Shown: positions 28,532-41,838 of the stretch, piece after piece
How the letters are laid out: each line of letters begins with the position of its first letter
Position numbering within the stretch: the stretch's first letter is position 1
The notes under the pieces: model-generated
What the model saw: the letters and a program-made list of their open reading frames with translations, nothing else
Database searches by the model: none
Told to the model about the DNA's origin: nothing
Position numbers and translations under genes: made by a program
NCBI RefSeq assembly: GCF_021391495.1
Contig: NZ_CP090063.1
Span: forward strand, 2,232,001-2,296,000
DNA from: Amycolatopsis acidiphila
GTDB lineage: Bacteria; Actinomycetota; Actinomycetes; Mycobacteriales; Pseudonocardiaceae
Direction: 5' to 3'
DNA: 64,000 nt

Positions 28532-28561
28532 GACACCACTATGGTGTCATTAGTGGTGTCA
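28531..28561. promoter_or_regulatory. Three-half-site operator at the ribbon-helix-helix gene start
   Basis: tgacaccacta (28531-28541) and tagtggtgtca (28551-28561) form a perfect 11-bp inverted repeat around a 9-bp centre. The centre itself holds another ggtgtca (28543-28549), exactly 12 bp from the copy at 28555. Clustered short half-sites spaced about one helical turn apart are what ribbon-helix-helix repressors bind. The first base belongs to the gene's ATG. Confidence 0.8.
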
Positions 28562-28645
28562 GTCAAGGCGTCACGTGGCGCCTCCGCGATGTCGCCCCCT
28601 TCGCCGGTTAGGCTGCCAGAGCCGAAAGAGGGGAAGGGAGCGAAC

Positions 28646-29398
28646 GTGGCCGAGACCGTTTCGCCGAAGGTCCAGTTGATCGCGAAGACGGAGTTCTTCC
28701 CGCCGGAGGACGTGCCGTGGTCGACCGATGCCGACGGTGGCCAGGCGCTCGCGGAGTTCGCCGGCCGCGCCTGCTACCAGTCGTGGAAGAAGCCCAACCC
28801 CAGGACGGCGACCAACGCCGGCTACATCGACCACATCATCGAGGTCGGGCACCTCTCGGTGCTCGAGCACGGCTCGGTCACCTTCTACATCAGCGGCATC
28901 TCGCGCTCGCTGACCCACGAGCTGATCCGGCACCGCCACTTCTCGTACTCGCAGCTCTCGCAGCGCTACGTGCCCGAGCGGAACGCGGCGTTCGTCGAGC
29001 CCGACGTGATCGCCGAAGACCCGGTGCTGCACGAGAAGTTCCTCGCCGCCGCGCAGGCGAGCGTCGACGCCTACACCGAGCTGCTCGCCGGGCTCGAGGA
29101 GAAGTTCGCCGACGCGCCGAGTGCGACGCTGCGCCGCAAGCAGGCCCGCCAGGCCGCCCGCTCGGTGCTGCCGAACGCCACCGAGACCCGCATCGTCGTG
29201 ACCGGGAACTACCGCGCCTGGCGCCACTTCGTCGCGATGCGCGCGACCGAGCACGCCGACGTCGAGATCCGCCAGCTGGCCGTGGAATGCCTGCGGCAGC
29301 TGCAGAAGGCCGCCGAGAACGTGTTCGCCGACTTCACCATCTCGACGCTGCCGGACGGGACCGAGGTCGCCTCGAGCCCCAAGGTGCTGGAGGGGTGA
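28646..29398 (+). CDS. thyX: FAD-dependent thymidylate synthase
   Basis: ThyX converts dUMP to dTMP with methylene-THF and NADPH through FAD. The 250-residue protein has the ThyX signature [14 protein letters not shown] (near residue 95, RHRxxSxxxxR) and the downstream [21 protein letters not shown] 28646 gives [20 protein letters not shown], with gaaggga 8 nt upstream. It is divergent from the ribbon-helix-helix gene. Its stop overlaps the ACT protein start. Confidence 0.96.
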   Translation: MAETVSPKVQLIAKTEFFPPEDVPWSTDADGGQALAEFAGRACYQSWKKPNPRTATNAGYIDHIIEVGHLSVLEHGSVTFYISGISRSLTHELIRHRHFSYSQLSQRYVPERNAAFVEPDVIAEDPVLHEKFLAAAQASVDAYTELLAGLEEKFADAPSATLRRKQARQAARSVLPNATETRIVVTGNYRAWRHFVAMRATEHADVEIRQLAVECLRQLQKAAENVFADFTISTLPDGTEVASSPKVLEG

Positions 29399-29793
29399 AG
29401 CGGCTCGCGATCGACGTCCAGCCGGGGGAGTACGTCCTCGCCCGGCTGGAGCCGGACGCGGGGGTGCCCGCGGACCTGCTGGCGCCCGGGCGTTCCGGCC
29501 TGGTCTCGGTGACCCGCACCGCCGGCGAGCTGTCGGTGGTCTGCCCCGCCGGGCACGCGCCGGAGGGCGCGAAGGTGGAGGCGGGCTGGCGGCTGCTGAC
29601 CGTGCGCGGCCCGCTGGCGTTCACGCTCACCGGCATCATCGCGGCGCTGGCCAACGAGCTCGCCTCGGCCGGGGTCGCGCTGGTCACGCTCTCGACCTTC
29701 GACACCGACCACGTGCTGGTGAAGCAGGGCGACCTCGCCCGCGCGGTGGACGCGCTGAACTCCGCCGGGCACGAGGTGCACCTGCCCGCGTAG
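29395..29793 (+). CDS. ACT-domain (CASTOR-like) protein
   Basis: A 132-residue protein of two ACT-like halves. The second ([39 protein letters not shown]) is a clear ACT_7/CASTOR-type amino-acid-sensing module. GTG 29395 overlaps the thyX stop as GTGA, so it is coupled to thyX. A link between an amino-acid sensor and dTMP synthesis is not established. No partner enzyme domain is fused. Confidence 0.8.
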   Translation: MKRLAIDVQPGEYVLARLEPDAGVPADLLAPGRSGLVSVTRTAGELSVVCPAGHAPEGAKVEAGWRLLTVRGPLAFTLTGIIAALANELASAGVALVTLSTFDTDHVLVKQGDLARAVDALNSAGHEVHLPA

Positions 29794-29829
29794 CCCGCCG
29801 AGTTTCGGGTAACACTCTTCTCGGACACC

Positions 29830-29859
29830 TTGAACCTTGAAGTTCGGCATGCCTAAACT
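29830..29859 (+). promoter_or_regulatory. mntH promoter with embedded DtxR/MntR-type operator
   Basis: A -35 TTGAAC (29830-29835) and a -10 TAAACT (29854-29859) are separated by 18 bp. Between them and over the -10 lies ttcggca-tgcctaa (29843-29856), an imperfect palindrome close to the DtxR/IdeR/MntR pattern ttaggc-n-gcctaa. Longer flanking arms (cttgaagtt / aacttcgag) extend the symmetry. A metal-bound repressor here would block polymerase. Confidence 0.75.
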
Positions 29860-29887
29860 TCGAGTTGGGTAACCGAGAGGTGGTGGC

Positions 29888-31126
29888 ATGGCGCTGGCGG
29901 AGAGCGTTCGCCCGAAGCTGGCCCGGGTGCGGGCGGGGTCGGTCATGCTGGGCCCGGCGTTCGTCGCGGCCGTCGCCTACGTCGACCCGGGCAACGTCGC
30001 GTCCAACATCAGCGCCGGTGCCCAGTTCGGTTACCTGCTGGTCTGGGTGATCTTCGCGGCGAACCTGATGGCCGGGCTCGTGCAGTACCTCTCCGCGAAG
30101 CTGGGCCTGGTCACCGGCCTGTCACTGCCCGAGGCGCTGCGGGAGCGGATGCCGCGCACCGGCAGGCTCGCCTTCTGGGCGCAGGCCGAGCTGGTCGCGG
30201 TCGCGACGGACCTCGCCGAGGTCGTCGGCGGCGCGATCGCGCTGAACCTGCTCTTCCACCTGCCGCTGCTCGTCGGCGGCGTGATCACCGGCGTGGTCTC
30301 GATGGGCCTGCTGCTGGTGCAGGACAAACGCGGCCAGCGCCCGTTCGAACGGGTCGTCACCGGCCTGCTGGCCGTCATCGCGATCGGTTTCCTGGCGAGC
30401 GTGTTCGTCGAACCGCCGTCGGCCGCCGGGGTCGTGCACGGTCTGGTGCCGCGGTTCGACGGCGCCGAGAGCGTGCTGATCGCCGCGGCCATGCTGGGGG
30501 CCACGGTCATGCCGCACGCGGTCTACCTGCACTCCGGGCTCGCCCGCGACCGGCACGGCCATCCGTCCGGCAGCGGGTTGTCGCGGGCCCTGCGCGTGAC
30601 GCGGTACGACGTCGGGCTGGCGATGCTGCTGGCCGGCGCGGTCAACCTGGCCATGGTGCTGCTCGCGGCGACGGTGCTGCGCGGGCGTGCCGACATCGAC
30701 TCGATCGCCGGTGCGCACTCGGCGATCGGGCAGCTGCTCGGCGGCGGGATCGCGCTGCTGTTCGCGATCGGGCTGCTCGCCTCGGGGCTGGCCTCGACCT
30801 CGGTCGGCGCCTACGCGGGCGCGATGATCATGCAGGGCCTGCTGCGCAAGCGGATCCCGCTGCTGCTGCGGCGGCTGATCACCCTCGCTCCCGCGATCGT
30901 GGTGCTCGCCGCCGGGGCCGACCCGTCGCGGGCGCTCGTGGTGTCGCAGGTGGTGCTCTCGTTCGGAATCCCGTTCGCGCTCATCCCGCTGGTCCGGATC
31001 ACCAGCGACCGGCGGGTGATGGGCGCCGACGCGAACCATCGGGCGACCACGGCGCTGGCCTGGGCGATCGCGGGCATCATCATCACCCTCAACGTGGTGC
31101 TGATCTACCTCACCTTCGCGGGCTGA
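29888..31126 (+). CDS. mntH: Nramp-family divalent metal transporter (MntH-like)
   Basis: A 412-residue proton-coupled Mn(II)/Fe(II) importer with 11 predicted helices. Metal-site motif DPGN is in helix 1 (AYVDPGNVASNI, residues ~31-42) and helix 6 has GATVMPHAVYLHSGL, the MPH signature. ATG 29888 follows gaggtgg. The promoter just upstream carries a DtxR/MntR-like operator, fitting metal-repressed expression. It stands alone, with no regulator gene beside it. Confidence 0.93.
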   Translation: MALAESVRPKLARVRAGSVMLGPAFVAAVAYVDPGNVASNISAGAQFGYLLVWVIFAANLMAGLVQYLSAKLGLVTGLSLPEALRERMPRTGRLAFWAQAELVAVATDLAEVVGGAIALNLLFHLPLLVGGVITGVVSMGLLLVQDKRGQRPFERVVTGLLAVIAIGFLASVFVEPPSAAGVVHGLVPRFDGAESVLIAAAMLGATVMPHAVYLHSGLARDRHGHPSGSGLSRALRVTRYDVGLAMLLAGAVNLAMVLLAATVLRGRADIDSIAGAHSAIGQLLGGGIALLFAIGLLASGLASTSVGAYAGAMIMQGLLRKRIPLLLRRLITLAPAIVVLAAGADPSRALVVSQVVLSFGIPFALIPLVRITSDRRVMGADANHRATTALAWAIAGIIITLNVVLIYLTFAG

Positions 31127-35511
<4,385 letters not shown>

Positions 35512-35622
35512 ACCACTGCGACGAACGGAGTAACGCGTAGTCCATCCTGTGGCGCCTGGTGCTGATCGGTTTTGGCTCTAGCCTGAACCGGCACGCACCT
35601 AGAGTTGCAGGAGGCGATACCG

Positions 35623-37296
35623 GTGGGGCGACACGAGCCGGCCACCGGGCGGCGAGGTACCCACACGGCGCTGATCGCCACCGCGGCGGTGGTGGCGCTG
35701 GGCACCGCGGGCTGGATCACCTTCGACGTCGCCGGCGAGGACCCCGGCTGCCCGGGGCAGGACGTGATCCGGGTGGCCGCCGCCCCGGAGATCGCCGCCG
35801 TGGTGGACCGGGTCGGGCGTGGCGTCGCGGACGGCGAGTGCTTCCGGTTCGAGGTCGAGGACCGCGATCCCGCCGCCGTCGCGTCCTCGCTCGCCGTCGC
35901 CGACGGGACCCGCCGTCCGGACGTCTGGATCCCCGACTCGACCCTGCGGCTGCGCCGCGCGAAGGCCGCGGGCGCGGCCGACGTGCCGGAGTCGGGCTCC
36001 CCGGTCGCCAACTCGCCGGTCGTGTTCGCGATGACCGAGGACGCCGCGAAATCCTTGGGGTGGCCGGGAAAGACGCCGACCTGGCAGGAGCTGCTGGCCT
36101 CCGGGGTGAGCGTCGGGCTGCCCGACCCCGGGTCGGACCCGGTCGGCGTGTCGACCCTGTTCGGGATCGCGAAAGCCCTTCCACCCGGGCCCGCGGCCGC
36201 GCCCGCCTTCGCGGCGGCGATACGCCGGCTGGCGCCCAACACGCTGCCCGGCGTGGACGACCTCTACGCCCGCCTGCCCGGCGCGGGCAGTTCGAAGCAG
36301 CCGATCAGTGCGTTCCCGGCGTCGGAGACGTCGGTCCTGCGGTACAACGCGCGCAGCGGGGTCGCGGCCACGCCCGACCAGCTCGTCGCGATCTACCCGC
36401 CGCAGCCGGTGCCCTCGCTCGACTATCCGTTCGCGGTGCTGGGCGACGCCGGGCAGGCGCAGCAGCAGGCCGCCGAGAAGCTGCTGCGGGCGCTGCTCGC
36501 CCCCGACGGCCAGGCAGCCCTCGCGGCCGTCGGCGTGCGCACCCCCGACGGCCGGATGCTGTTCGGCCACACCGCGGACAGCCACGTCCGCGGCGGCGCA
36601 CAGCCGCTCGCGGCGCTGCCGCCGGAGCAGGTGCTCGACGACGTGCTCAGCCAGTGGGCGAAGGTCAACACCAGCTCGCGGGCAAGGGTGCTGATCGACG
36701 TTTCCGGCTCGATGAACGCCGTCGTGCCGGACAGCGGCGGCCGGACGAGGATGGAACTGACCGCGGAGGCGGCCGCCAGGGCGCTCGACCTGTTCCGGCC
36801 CACCTCCGAGACGAGCACCTGGGTGTTCGCGACCAACCTGGACGGCGACCGTGACTACCGCGAGGTGCTGCCGATGGCCCAGGTCGGCGCGCAGCTCGCG
36901 ACCGGCGCGGCGCAGAAGCTGCGTGACCTGCGGGCGACGCCGGACGGCCAGACCGGGCTCTACGACACGGTGCTCGCCGCGTACCAGCAGGCCCGGCAGG
37001 ACTGGCAGGCCGGGCGGCTGAACCTGGTGATCCTGATGACCGACGGCCGCAACGAGGACCCGCACGGCATCACCCGCGACCAGCTGCTCGCGGGGTTGCG
37101 CAGTCTGCAGGACCCGCGCCGCCCGCTGCCGATCATCGGGATCGGCATGGGCGGCGACATCGACGTGCCCGAGCTGGACGCGATCACCGGGGCCACCGGC
37201 GGGAAGACGTTCGTCGCGCCGGACCCGGCCAGGATCTCCGACGTGTTCTACGGTGCGCTGGCCGGGCTTTCCTGTCCCACACCGGGTTGTGCCTGA
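35623..37296 (+). CDS. Secreted/membrane-anchored solute-binding plus VWA domain protein
   Basis: A 557-residue protein. An N-terminal signal anchor (residues ~17-35) precedes a periplasmic-binding-protein type II-like domain (ADGTRRPDVWIPDSTLRL, GWPGKTPTWQELLASG) of about 330 residues. A von Willebrand A domain follows with a MIDAS motif DVSGSMN near 365 and TDGRNED. GTG 35623 has caggagg 8 nt upstream. Such PBP-VWA fusions are common in actinobacteria; a role in surface binding or chelation is possible. No permease is adjacent. The gene overlaps the convergent DMT gene by 49 bp. Confidence 0.85.
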   Translation: MGRHEPATGRRGTHTALIATAAVVALGTAGWITFDVAGEDPGCPGQDVIRVAAAPEIAAVVDRVGRGVADGECFRFEVEDRDPAAVASSLAVADGTRRPDVWIPDSTLRLRRAKAAGAADVPESGSPVANSPVVFAMTEDAAKSLGWPGKTPTWQELLASGVSVGLPDPGSDPVGVSTLFGIAKALPPGPAAAPAFAAAIRRLAPNTLPGVDDLYARLPGAGSSKQPISAFPASETSVLRYNARSGVAATPDQLVAIYPPQPVPSLDYPFAVLGDAGQAQQQAAEKLLRALLAPDGQAALAAVGVRTPDGRMLFGHTADSHVRGGAQPLAALPPEQVLDDVLSQWAKVNTSSRARVLIDVSGSMNAVVPDSGGRTRMELTAEAAARALDLFRPTSETSTWVFATNLDGDRDYREVLPMAQVGAQLATGAAQKLRDLRATPDGQTGLYDTVLAAYQQARQDWQAGRLNLVILMTDGRNEDPHGITRDQLLAGLRSLQDPRRPLPIIGIGMGGDIDVPELDAITGATGGKTFVAPDPARISDVFYGALAGLSCPTPGCA

Positions 37297-38240
37297 CCGG
37301 CTTGTCTACTGTGGACTCGCTGGACGACGGTCGCGCCGCTCAGCAGCACGAGCGCGCCGGCCAGCTGGACCCAGCTCAGCGCTTCGCCCAGCAGCGCCCA
37401 GGCCGTTGCCGTCGCGACGATCGGTTCCAGCAGGCCGATCACGGACGCGACGGCGGCGGGCAGATGCCGTAACGCCGTCGTGCCCAGCGCGTAGGCCAGC
37501 GCCGTCGACAACAGCGCGACGGCCACCACCAGCACCCACACCGGCGGGTGCCACGGCCCGAACGCCGCGGGCGCGTCCAGCAGGGCCACGGGGATCGTCC
37601 ACGGCGGGGAGATCGCGCAGACGGCCACCGCGCCGACCACCATGCCCCAGGTGACCATGCCCAGCGGTTCGCGGGTGGTCGCGCCGTGCTCGCCGATCAG
37701 GAAGTACGCGGCCGAGCAGACCGCTCCGCCGAGCCCGGCGACGAAGCCGACCGAATCGAGGCTGAGCCCTTCCCACACCTGCGCGACCAGGGCCAGGCCG
37801 AGCATCGCGAGCGTGATCCCGAGCCACATCGTGCGCGGCAGCCGGACGCGGCGGACGAACCGGGCCCACAGCGCGATCAGCACCGGCGAGGTGAACTCGA
37901 GCAGGATCGCGATGCCGACCGGCAGCCGGTTCACCGAGACGAAGTAGCACAGCTGCACCCCGGCGACACCCAGCAGCCCGTAGCCGAGCAGCAGCGGCCA
38001 TTCGGCCGGCCGCACGCGCAGCAGGCGCGGGCGGAGGATCCCGATGCCGAGCAGCAGTACCACGGCGGCCAGCGCGATCCGGGCCGCGGCGACCTGCTGG
38101 GGCGAGAGGCCGGCCAGCATCGTGGGCTTCGCGATCGTGCCCGAGCTGCCGAAGCAGGCGGAGGACACCAGGATCAGCGTGGTGCCCCGGCCGCGACGGG
38201 AGACCGGGGCGGGCGCGACAGCGGGCACTTCGAGGGACAC
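37248..38240 (-). CDS. EamA/DMT-family transporter (RhtA-like)
   Basis: A 330-residue exporter of the drug/metabolite superfamily. Ten membrane helices form two EamA repeats (about residues 20-150 and 160-305), with GLLEPIVATATAWALLGE as the characteristic last-but-one helix. Relatives export amino acids, nucleosides or drugs. GTG 38240 is the start. The 3' end overlaps the VWA gene by 49 bp. It lies 41 nt downstream of wrbA on the same strand. Confidence 0.88.
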   Translation of the reverse strand: MSLEVPAVAPAPVSRRGRGTTLILVSSACFGSSGTIAKPTMLAGLSPQQVAAARIALAAVVLLLGIGILRPRLLRVRPAEWPLLLGYGLLGVAGVQLCYFVSVNRLPVGIAILLEFTSPVLIALWARFVRRVRLPRTMWLGITLAMLGLALVAQVWEGLSLDSVGFVAGLGGAVCSAAYFLIGEHGATTREPLGMVTWGMVVGAVAVCAISPPWTIPVALLDAPAAFGPWHPPVWVLVVAVALLSTALAYALGTTALRHLPAAVASVIGLLEPIVATATAWALLGEALSWVQLAGALVLLSGATVVQRVHSRQAGQAQPGVGQESPASAP

Positions 38241-38281
38241 CCCACGAGGCTAGGTGCTCGCCGGGGAGAACACGAAGTGAT

Positions 38282-38893
38282 TTACCCGGCGCGCAAACCG
38301 GCGGCGACGTAACCGGCGATCGTCGCGAGCCGGTTACCCTGGATCCGCAGCGCGCCGAGCGCCTCGTCGTCCGGCGCGGCGGACCGGCGGGAGACGAACG
38401 AGCCGCCGTAGGGGTTTCCGGAGCCCATCAGGTGCGGGTGCGCGTAGCCGAGCGGCACCACGATCGCGCCCCAGTGGTAGAAGACGTTGTTGATCGCGAG
38501 CACGGTGGACTCCAGCCCGCCGTGCGCGGTGGACGCGGTGGTGAACGACGTCGCGACCTTGTTAGCGAGCTTTCCCTGCGCCCACAGGCCGCCCGTGGTG
38601 TCCAAATAGGACTTGAGCTGCGCGGCGGGGCCGCCGAACCGGGTCGGGCTGCCGACGGCGAGCCCGTCGGCCCAGGTCAGGTCCTCAAGCGTCGCCGGCT
38701 CGGCGTGCGGGCCCGAGTCCACGTAGGCCTGCCAGCGGGGGTTGGTCGCGATCGCCTGCGGGGGAGCGGTCTCGGCCACCGTGCGAAGCCGGACCTCGGC
38801 GCCGGCTTCGCGGGCGCCCTCGGCGAGGGAGGCGGCGAGCGCCGCGGTGTTGCCGGTGGCGCTGTAGAAGACCACGAGGATACGAGTGTCCAC
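38282..38893 (-). CDS. wrbA: NAD(P)H:quinone oxidoreductase, WrbA type
   Basis: A 203-residue flavodoxin-fold enzyme making two-electron quinone reductions with FMN. The phosphate loop is FYSATGNTAALA (residues ~9-20), and GSPTRFGGPAAQLKSYLD and TTASTAHGGLESTVLAI match the WrbA group. GTG 38893 opens VDTRILVVFYS. It is divergent from a transporter/monooxygenase operon with an 85-bp gap and could serve oxidative-stress defence linked to that catabolism. Confidence 0.92.
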   Translation of the reverse strand: MDTRILVVFYSATGNTAALAASLAEGAREAGAEVRLRTVAETAPPQAIATNPRWQAYVDSGPHAEPATLEDLTWADGLAVGSPTRFGGPAAQLKSYLDTTGGLWAQGKLANKVATSFTTASTAHGGLESTVLAINNVFYHWGAIVVPLGYAHPHLMGSGNPYGGSFVSRRSAAPDDEALGALRIQGNRLATIAGYVAAGLRAG

Positions 38894-38978
38894 GCCCTCA
38901 CCCTAGCGATCATGCACCGGTGTCCCATGATCTGGACGTGCTGTGCACAACGGGGGACGGAAAATTACGTTCGAAGCC

Positions 38979-40259
38979 GTGACCGCAGCCACCGCCGTCC
39001 TCCCGCGTACGTCCCCGCGCAGTGCCGCGTTCGGCAGCGCGATCGGCACCACGATCGAGTGGTACGACTTCTACCTCTACGCCACCGCCACCGCGCTGGT
39101 GTTCAAGCCGCTGTTCTTCCCCAACATCTCCTCGACCGCCGGCACGCTGGCCGCCTTCGCCACCTACGCGGCGGGCTTCGGCGCGCGGCCGATCGGCGCC
39201 ATCGTCTCCGGTCACCTCGGCGACCGCGTCGGGCGCAAGTCCGTGCTGGTCGCAGCGCTGCTGGTGATGGGCCTGGCCACCACCGCGATCGGCGTGCTGC
39301 CGACGTTCGCGCAGGTCGGCGTGCTCGCGCCGGCGCTGCTGGTGGTGCTGCGGCTGCTGCAGGGCCTCGCCGTCGGCGCCGAATGGGGCGGCGCGGCGCT
39401 GCTGTCGATCGAGCACGCCCCGCCGGGGCGGCGGGGGCTGTTCGGCAGCTTCACCCAACTCGGCTCACCGGCGGGGATGCTGCTCGCGACCGGCGTCTAC
39501 TACGCCGTGCGCTCGCTCGCGGGCGACGACGCGTTCCTGTCGTGGGCCTGGCGCCTGCCGTTCCTGCTGAGCATCGTGCTGGTGGTGATCGGGCTGGTCG
39601 TGCGGCTGCGGCTGGAGGACGCGCCGGAGTTCCAGGCGGTCAAGCAGCGCAACGAGGTCGCGCGGCTGCCGGTCGTGGAGGTGCTGCGGACCCAGCCGAA
39701 GAACGTGCTGCTCACCACCGGGCTGCGGCTGTCGCAGATCGGGCTGTTCGTGCTGCTGACCACGTACTCGCTGACGTACCTGCAGGGCACGTTCGGCAAG
39801 CAGAGCCAGGTCGGGCTGGTCGCGGTGATGGTCTCCTCGGCGCTGGGGCTGATCACCACCCCGCTGTGGGCGCACCTGTCGGACCGCTACGGCCGCCGGC
39901 CGTTCTACCTGTTCGGCGCGGTCGCCGGGGTCGTGGCGCTCGTGCTGTTCTTCCTGGCCGCGCACTCGGGCTCGGCGGTGCTGGTGGTGCTGGCGATCGT
40001 GCTGGGGGTGAACGTCGCCCACGACACGATGTACGGTCCGCAGGCCGCGTGGTTCGGGGAGCTGTTCGAGACGCGCGTGCGCTACAGCGGCGCGTCGCTC
40101 GGGTACCAGGTCGGCGCGGTGCTTTCGGGCGGTTTCGCCCCGCTGATCGCAGCCGCCCTGCTGGTCGTGGGCGGGCCGTGGCTGATCGTGGTCTACTTCG
40201 GAGTACTGGCCGTGCTGACGTTCGCGTCGGCGTTCTACGCGAAGGAGACCGCCAGGTGA
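38979..40259 (+). CDS. MFS transporter, metabolite:H+ symporter (MHS) group
   Basis: A 426-residue importer. IGTTIEWYDFYLYATATALVF is the hallmark helix 1 of the MHS group (shikimate, citrate, proline/betaine carriers), followed by the GHLGDRVGRKS loop. GTG 38979 is preferred: a TACGTT -10 lies 8-13 nt upstream, suggesting a leaderless message. GTG 38943 would add 12 unusual residues. Its stop overlaps the next gene as GTGA, so uptake is coupled to the monooxygenase. Confidence 0.88.
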   Translation: MTAATAVLPRTSPRSAAFGSAIGTTIEWYDFYLYATATALVFKPLFFPNISSTAGTLAAFATYAAGFGARPIGAIVSGHLGDRVGRKSVLVAALLVMGLATTAIGVLPTFAQVGVLAPALLVVLRLLQGLAVGAEWGGAALLSIEHAPPGRRGLFGSFTQLGSPAGMLLATGVYYAVRSLAGDDAFLSWAWRLPFLLSIVLVVIGLVVRLRLEDAPEFQAVKQRNEVARLPVVEVLRTQPKNVLLTTGLRLSQIGLFVLLTTYSLTYLQGTFGKQSQVGLVAVMVSSALGLITTPLWAHLSDRYGRRPFYLFGAVAGVVALVLFFLAAHSGSAVLVVLAIVLGVNVAHDTMYGPQAAWFGELFETRVRYSGASLGYQVGAVLSGGFAPLIAAALLVVGGPWLIVVYFGVLAVLTFASAFYAKETAR

Positions 40260-41608
40260 GCCGGATCTACCTGAACGCCTTCGACATGGCGTGCGTGGGG
40301 CACCAGTCCGCGGGGCTGTGGCGCCATCCCGAGGACCAGGGGCATCGCTACCGCGACCTGCGGCACTGGCTCGACCTGGCGCGCACCCTGGACCAGGGCG
40401 GATTCGACGCGCTGTTCCTCGCCGACGTGCTCGGCGTGTACGACGTCTACGGCGGCTCGCGGGACGCGGCGGTGGCCGACGCGGCGCAGGTGCCGGTGAA
40501 CGACCCGACGATGGCGATCTCGGCGATGGCCTCGGTCACCGAGCGGCTCGGCTTCGGGGTCACGATCTCCACGACGTACGAGCAGCCGTACCAGCTGGCC
40601 CGCCGCCTGTCCACGTTGGACCACCTGACGGACGGCCGGGTCGCGTGGAACATCGTGACGTCCTATTTGGACAGCGCGGCGCGGAACCTCGGGCTGGGCA
40701 CCCAGATCCCGCACGACGAGCGGTACGAGCTGGCCGAGGAGTACGTCGAGGTCTGCTACAAGCTGTGGGAAGGCTCGTGGGAGGACGACGCCGTGGTGCG
40801 GGACGCCGAGCGCGGCGTGTTCACCGACCCGGCGAAGGTGCACGACATCGACCACAAAGGCAGGTACTTCACCGTGCCGGGCCCCTTCCTGTGCGAGCCC
40901 TCGCCGCAGCGCACGCCCGTGCTGTTCCAGGCCGGCGCGTCGCCGCGGGGCCTGCGGTTCGCCGGGGCGCATGCGGAGGCGGTGTTCGTGTCGGGGCCGT
41001 CGCCGAAGGTGGTGCGCAAGTCGGTCGACGCGCTTCGTGGTGCCGTCGCCGAGCAGGGGCGTGACCCGCGGTCGGTCAAGGTGTTCACGATGCTGACGCC
41101 GGTGGTCGCCGAGACGGGCGAGCTGGCGCGGGAGAAGCTGCGGTCGTACCAGGACCTGGTGAGCGTGCCGGGCGCGTTCGCGCTGTTCGGCGGGTGGACC
41201 GGAGTGGATCTGGCGGAGCTGGAGCTGGACACGCCGCTGAGCTACCAGGACTCGGACGCGAACCGCTCGGCGCTCGCGGCCTTCACGACGGCCGACCGGG
41301 CGTGGACCCCGAGGGAGCTGGCGGGCTTCATCGGCCTCGGCGGGCGGGGGCCGGTGGTGGCGGGCTCGCCGGGCGAGGTCGCGGACGAGCTGGAACGGTG
41401 GACCGAGGAGGCCGACGTCGACGGCTTCAACCTCGCGTACGTGACGACGCCGGGCACGTTCGCCGACTTCGCCCGGTGGGTGGTGCCGGAGCTGCGGCGC
41501 CGTGGGCGTGTCCCGGAGGCGCCAGAGCCGGGGACGCTGCGCGAGCACCTGGGCTTCCCCGGCCCACGCCTGACGCCACCCCACCCGGGCGCGGCCTACC
41601 GGCGGTGA
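40256..41608 (+). CDS. FMN-dependent monooxygenase, NtaA/SnaA/DszA family
   Basis: A 450-residue luciferase-like monooxygenase of the two-component, FMNH2-using group that attacks nitrilotriacetate, EDTA, dibenzothiophene sulfone or pristinamycin IIB. Family blocks include FDALFLADVLG, STTYEQPYQLARRLSTLDHL, GRVAWNIVTSYL and FQAGASPRGLRFA. The flavin reductase partner is not encoded here. It is coupled to an MHS importer, which suggests uptake and oxidation of one small organic acid. The exact substrate is open. Confidence 0.92.
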   Translation: MSRIYLNAFDMACVGHQSAGLWRHPEDQGHRYRDLRHWLDLARTLDQGGFDALFLADVLGVYDVYGGSRDAAVADAAQVPVNDPTMAISAMASVTERLGFGVTISTTYEQPYQLARRLSTLDHLTDGRVAWNIVTSYLDSAARNLGLGTQIPHDERYELAEEYVEVCYKLWEGSWEDDAVVRDAERGVFTDPAKVHDIDHKGRYFTVPGPFLCEPSPQRTPVLFQAGASPRGLRFAGAHAEAVFVSGPSPKVVRKSVDALRGAVAEQGRDPRSVKVFTMLTPVVAETGELAREKLRSYQDLVSVPGAFALFGGWTGVDLAELELDTPLSYQDSDANRSALAAFTTADRAWTPRELAGFIGLGGRGPVVAGSPGEVADELERWTEEADVDGFNLAYVTTPGTFADFARWVVPELRRRGRVPEAPEPGTLREHLGFPGPRLTPPHPGAAYRR

Positions 41609-41741
41609 GTGGGGGACACGCCCGACCACCGACCCAACCGGGACAGGCCCCCGCACAACGGCAACCCAAGAACGCCTAACCACCCCACCACGGCGACCCG
41701 GCAACGGCAGCCAAGAATGCCCGCGCCCAGCCCGCTCCCTA

Positions 41742-41780
41742 ACCCCGATCCCCGCGCCCTGAACACTCCGCGATCGGGGT
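41742..41780. terminator. Hairpin between convergent genes
   Basis: accccgatc / gatcggggt is a perfect 9-bp stem with a 21-nt loop, in a 230-bp C-rich gap between the monooxygenase and acyltransferase genes. There is no T-run. The rest of the gap is low-complexity C/A-rich sequence with no gene signal. Confidence 0.5.
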
Positions 41781-41838
41781 GGGACGGGCGTTCCCAGCCA
41801 CCCGCGCCACCCGCACCCCGCACGTTCCCCAGAACCCC

